A DNA stretch of 14,901 nt from contig JAJZKX010000016.1 in assembly GCA_021850745.1 (NCBI GenBank), positions 1 to 14,901 of the forward strand, in the 5' to 3' direction. This document shows, one piece after another, positions 14,698-14,901 of the stretch. The DNA comes from Thermoplasmata archaeon (lineage in GTDB: Archaea > Thermoplasmatota > Thermoplasmata > Thermoplasmatales > Thermoplasmataceae). A model generated the notes under the pieces. The model was not told the DNA's origin, made no database searches, and saw only the letters and a list, made by a program, of their open reading frames with translations. Every line of letters starts with the position of its first letter. The first letter of the stretch is position 1. The translations under genes were made by a program, and so were the position numbers.

Positions 14698-14901
14698 ATG
14701 CCGGCCTCAGACATTAAAATTTTAAAGCTGAGAAGCGAAGAATATCGGGAAGAGGCTGATCATCTGGTATCTGACAAAAAATGGGACCTGGTCCTTATAG
14801 CGATTCGCCAGCATTGTGAGCTTCTTCTGAAGTATTATGCATTGAAATTAAATGGGACATACCCAAGAACGCATTCTCTACGGGAATTAATAGGGCTGCT
14901 T
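14698..14901 (+). CDS. HEPN-domain protein, partial (cut by the window end)
   Basis: The first 68 residues are visible, open to the last base. The segment 'REEADHLVSDKKWDLVLIAI' (17-36) followed by 'RQHCELLLKYYALK' and 'RTHSLRELIGLL' (57-68) has the pattern of the HEPN helical domain: a first helix with a Trp, a second amphipathic helix around 'CE.LLK', then 'THSL..L'. HEPN proteins are often RNases paired with a small nucleotidyltransferase (MNT) in toxin-antitoxin loci; others are substrate-binding accessories without RNase activity. The usual catalytic R-X4-6-H motif would lie beyond the window, so activity cannot be judged. The start ATG at 14698 is the first in the frame and fits an upstream TATA-like element. 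The gene is not too short to be missed by context alone: it follows a nucleotidyltransferase on the same strand. Confidence 0.72.
   Translation, partial: MPASDIKILKLRSEEYREEADHLVSDKKWDLVLIAIRQHCELLLKYYALKLNGTYPRTHSLRELIGLL

Noticed and set aside
1..14901. CRISPR array, tRNA, rRNA or complete insertion sequence
   Set aside because: No regularly spaced direct repeats, no tRNA arm pattern, no rRNA-like sequence and no transposase-sized frame with terminal inverted repeats were seen on either strand.

Overview
The window looks like a piece of chromosome from an archaeon, most likely of the class Thermoplasmata (this placement is inference). Several genes have an AT-rich TATA-like box about 25 bases before the start codon and no Shine-Dalgarno sequence, which fits leaderless archaeal transcripts. 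TTG and GTG starts are frequent. Two very large exported proteins carry a C-terminal membrane anchor with a short basic tail, many N-X-S/T sequons, and (in one) repeats of the 'GLPxGxxW' type that I know from Thermoplasmata surface proteins. The window may be a whole contig: it starts just after one stop codon and ends inside a gene.

Layout. Bases 1-4175 (minus): a 1388-residue anchored surface protein with repeats, a beta-propeller and carboxypeptidase-regulatory-like domains. A perfect 27-base inverted repeat joins the window edge to a site inside this gene. Bases 4387-8324: the three components of the AMMECR1/MEMO/radical-SAM (AmmeMemoRadiSam) system, with AMMECR1 on minus and MEMO and the radical SAM enzyme on plus. 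Between MEMO and the radical SAM gene sits a two-gene AbiE-type toxin-antitoxin-like cassette (5973-7198) with its own promoter. Bases 8664-9680 (minus): an unidentified protein of about ten membrane segments. Bases 9903-12551 (minus): an 882-residue anchored right-handed beta-helix protein with a NosD-like end. Bases 12552-13326: an AT-rich stretch with no convincing gene and possible decayed coding remnants. Bases 13327-14901 (plus): a second toxin-antitoxin-like locus, made of a winged-helix protein and an overlapping nucleotidyltransferase, then a HEPN-domain gene cut by the window end.

How the parts relate. AMMECR1, MEMO and the radical SAM enzyme form a widely conserved module whose reaction, as far as I know, is not settled. 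The two nucleotidyltransferase cassettes have opposite gene orders (toxin-like gene first in one, regulator first in the other) and are probably accessory defence or stabilisation modules. The two surface proteins probably belong to the cell envelope. The points most worth checking are the 27-base inverted repeat (invertible anchor segment or assembly chimera), the AbiE cassette inside the AmmeMemoRadiSam cluster, and the wHTH-nucleotidyltransferase-HEPN array at the right end.
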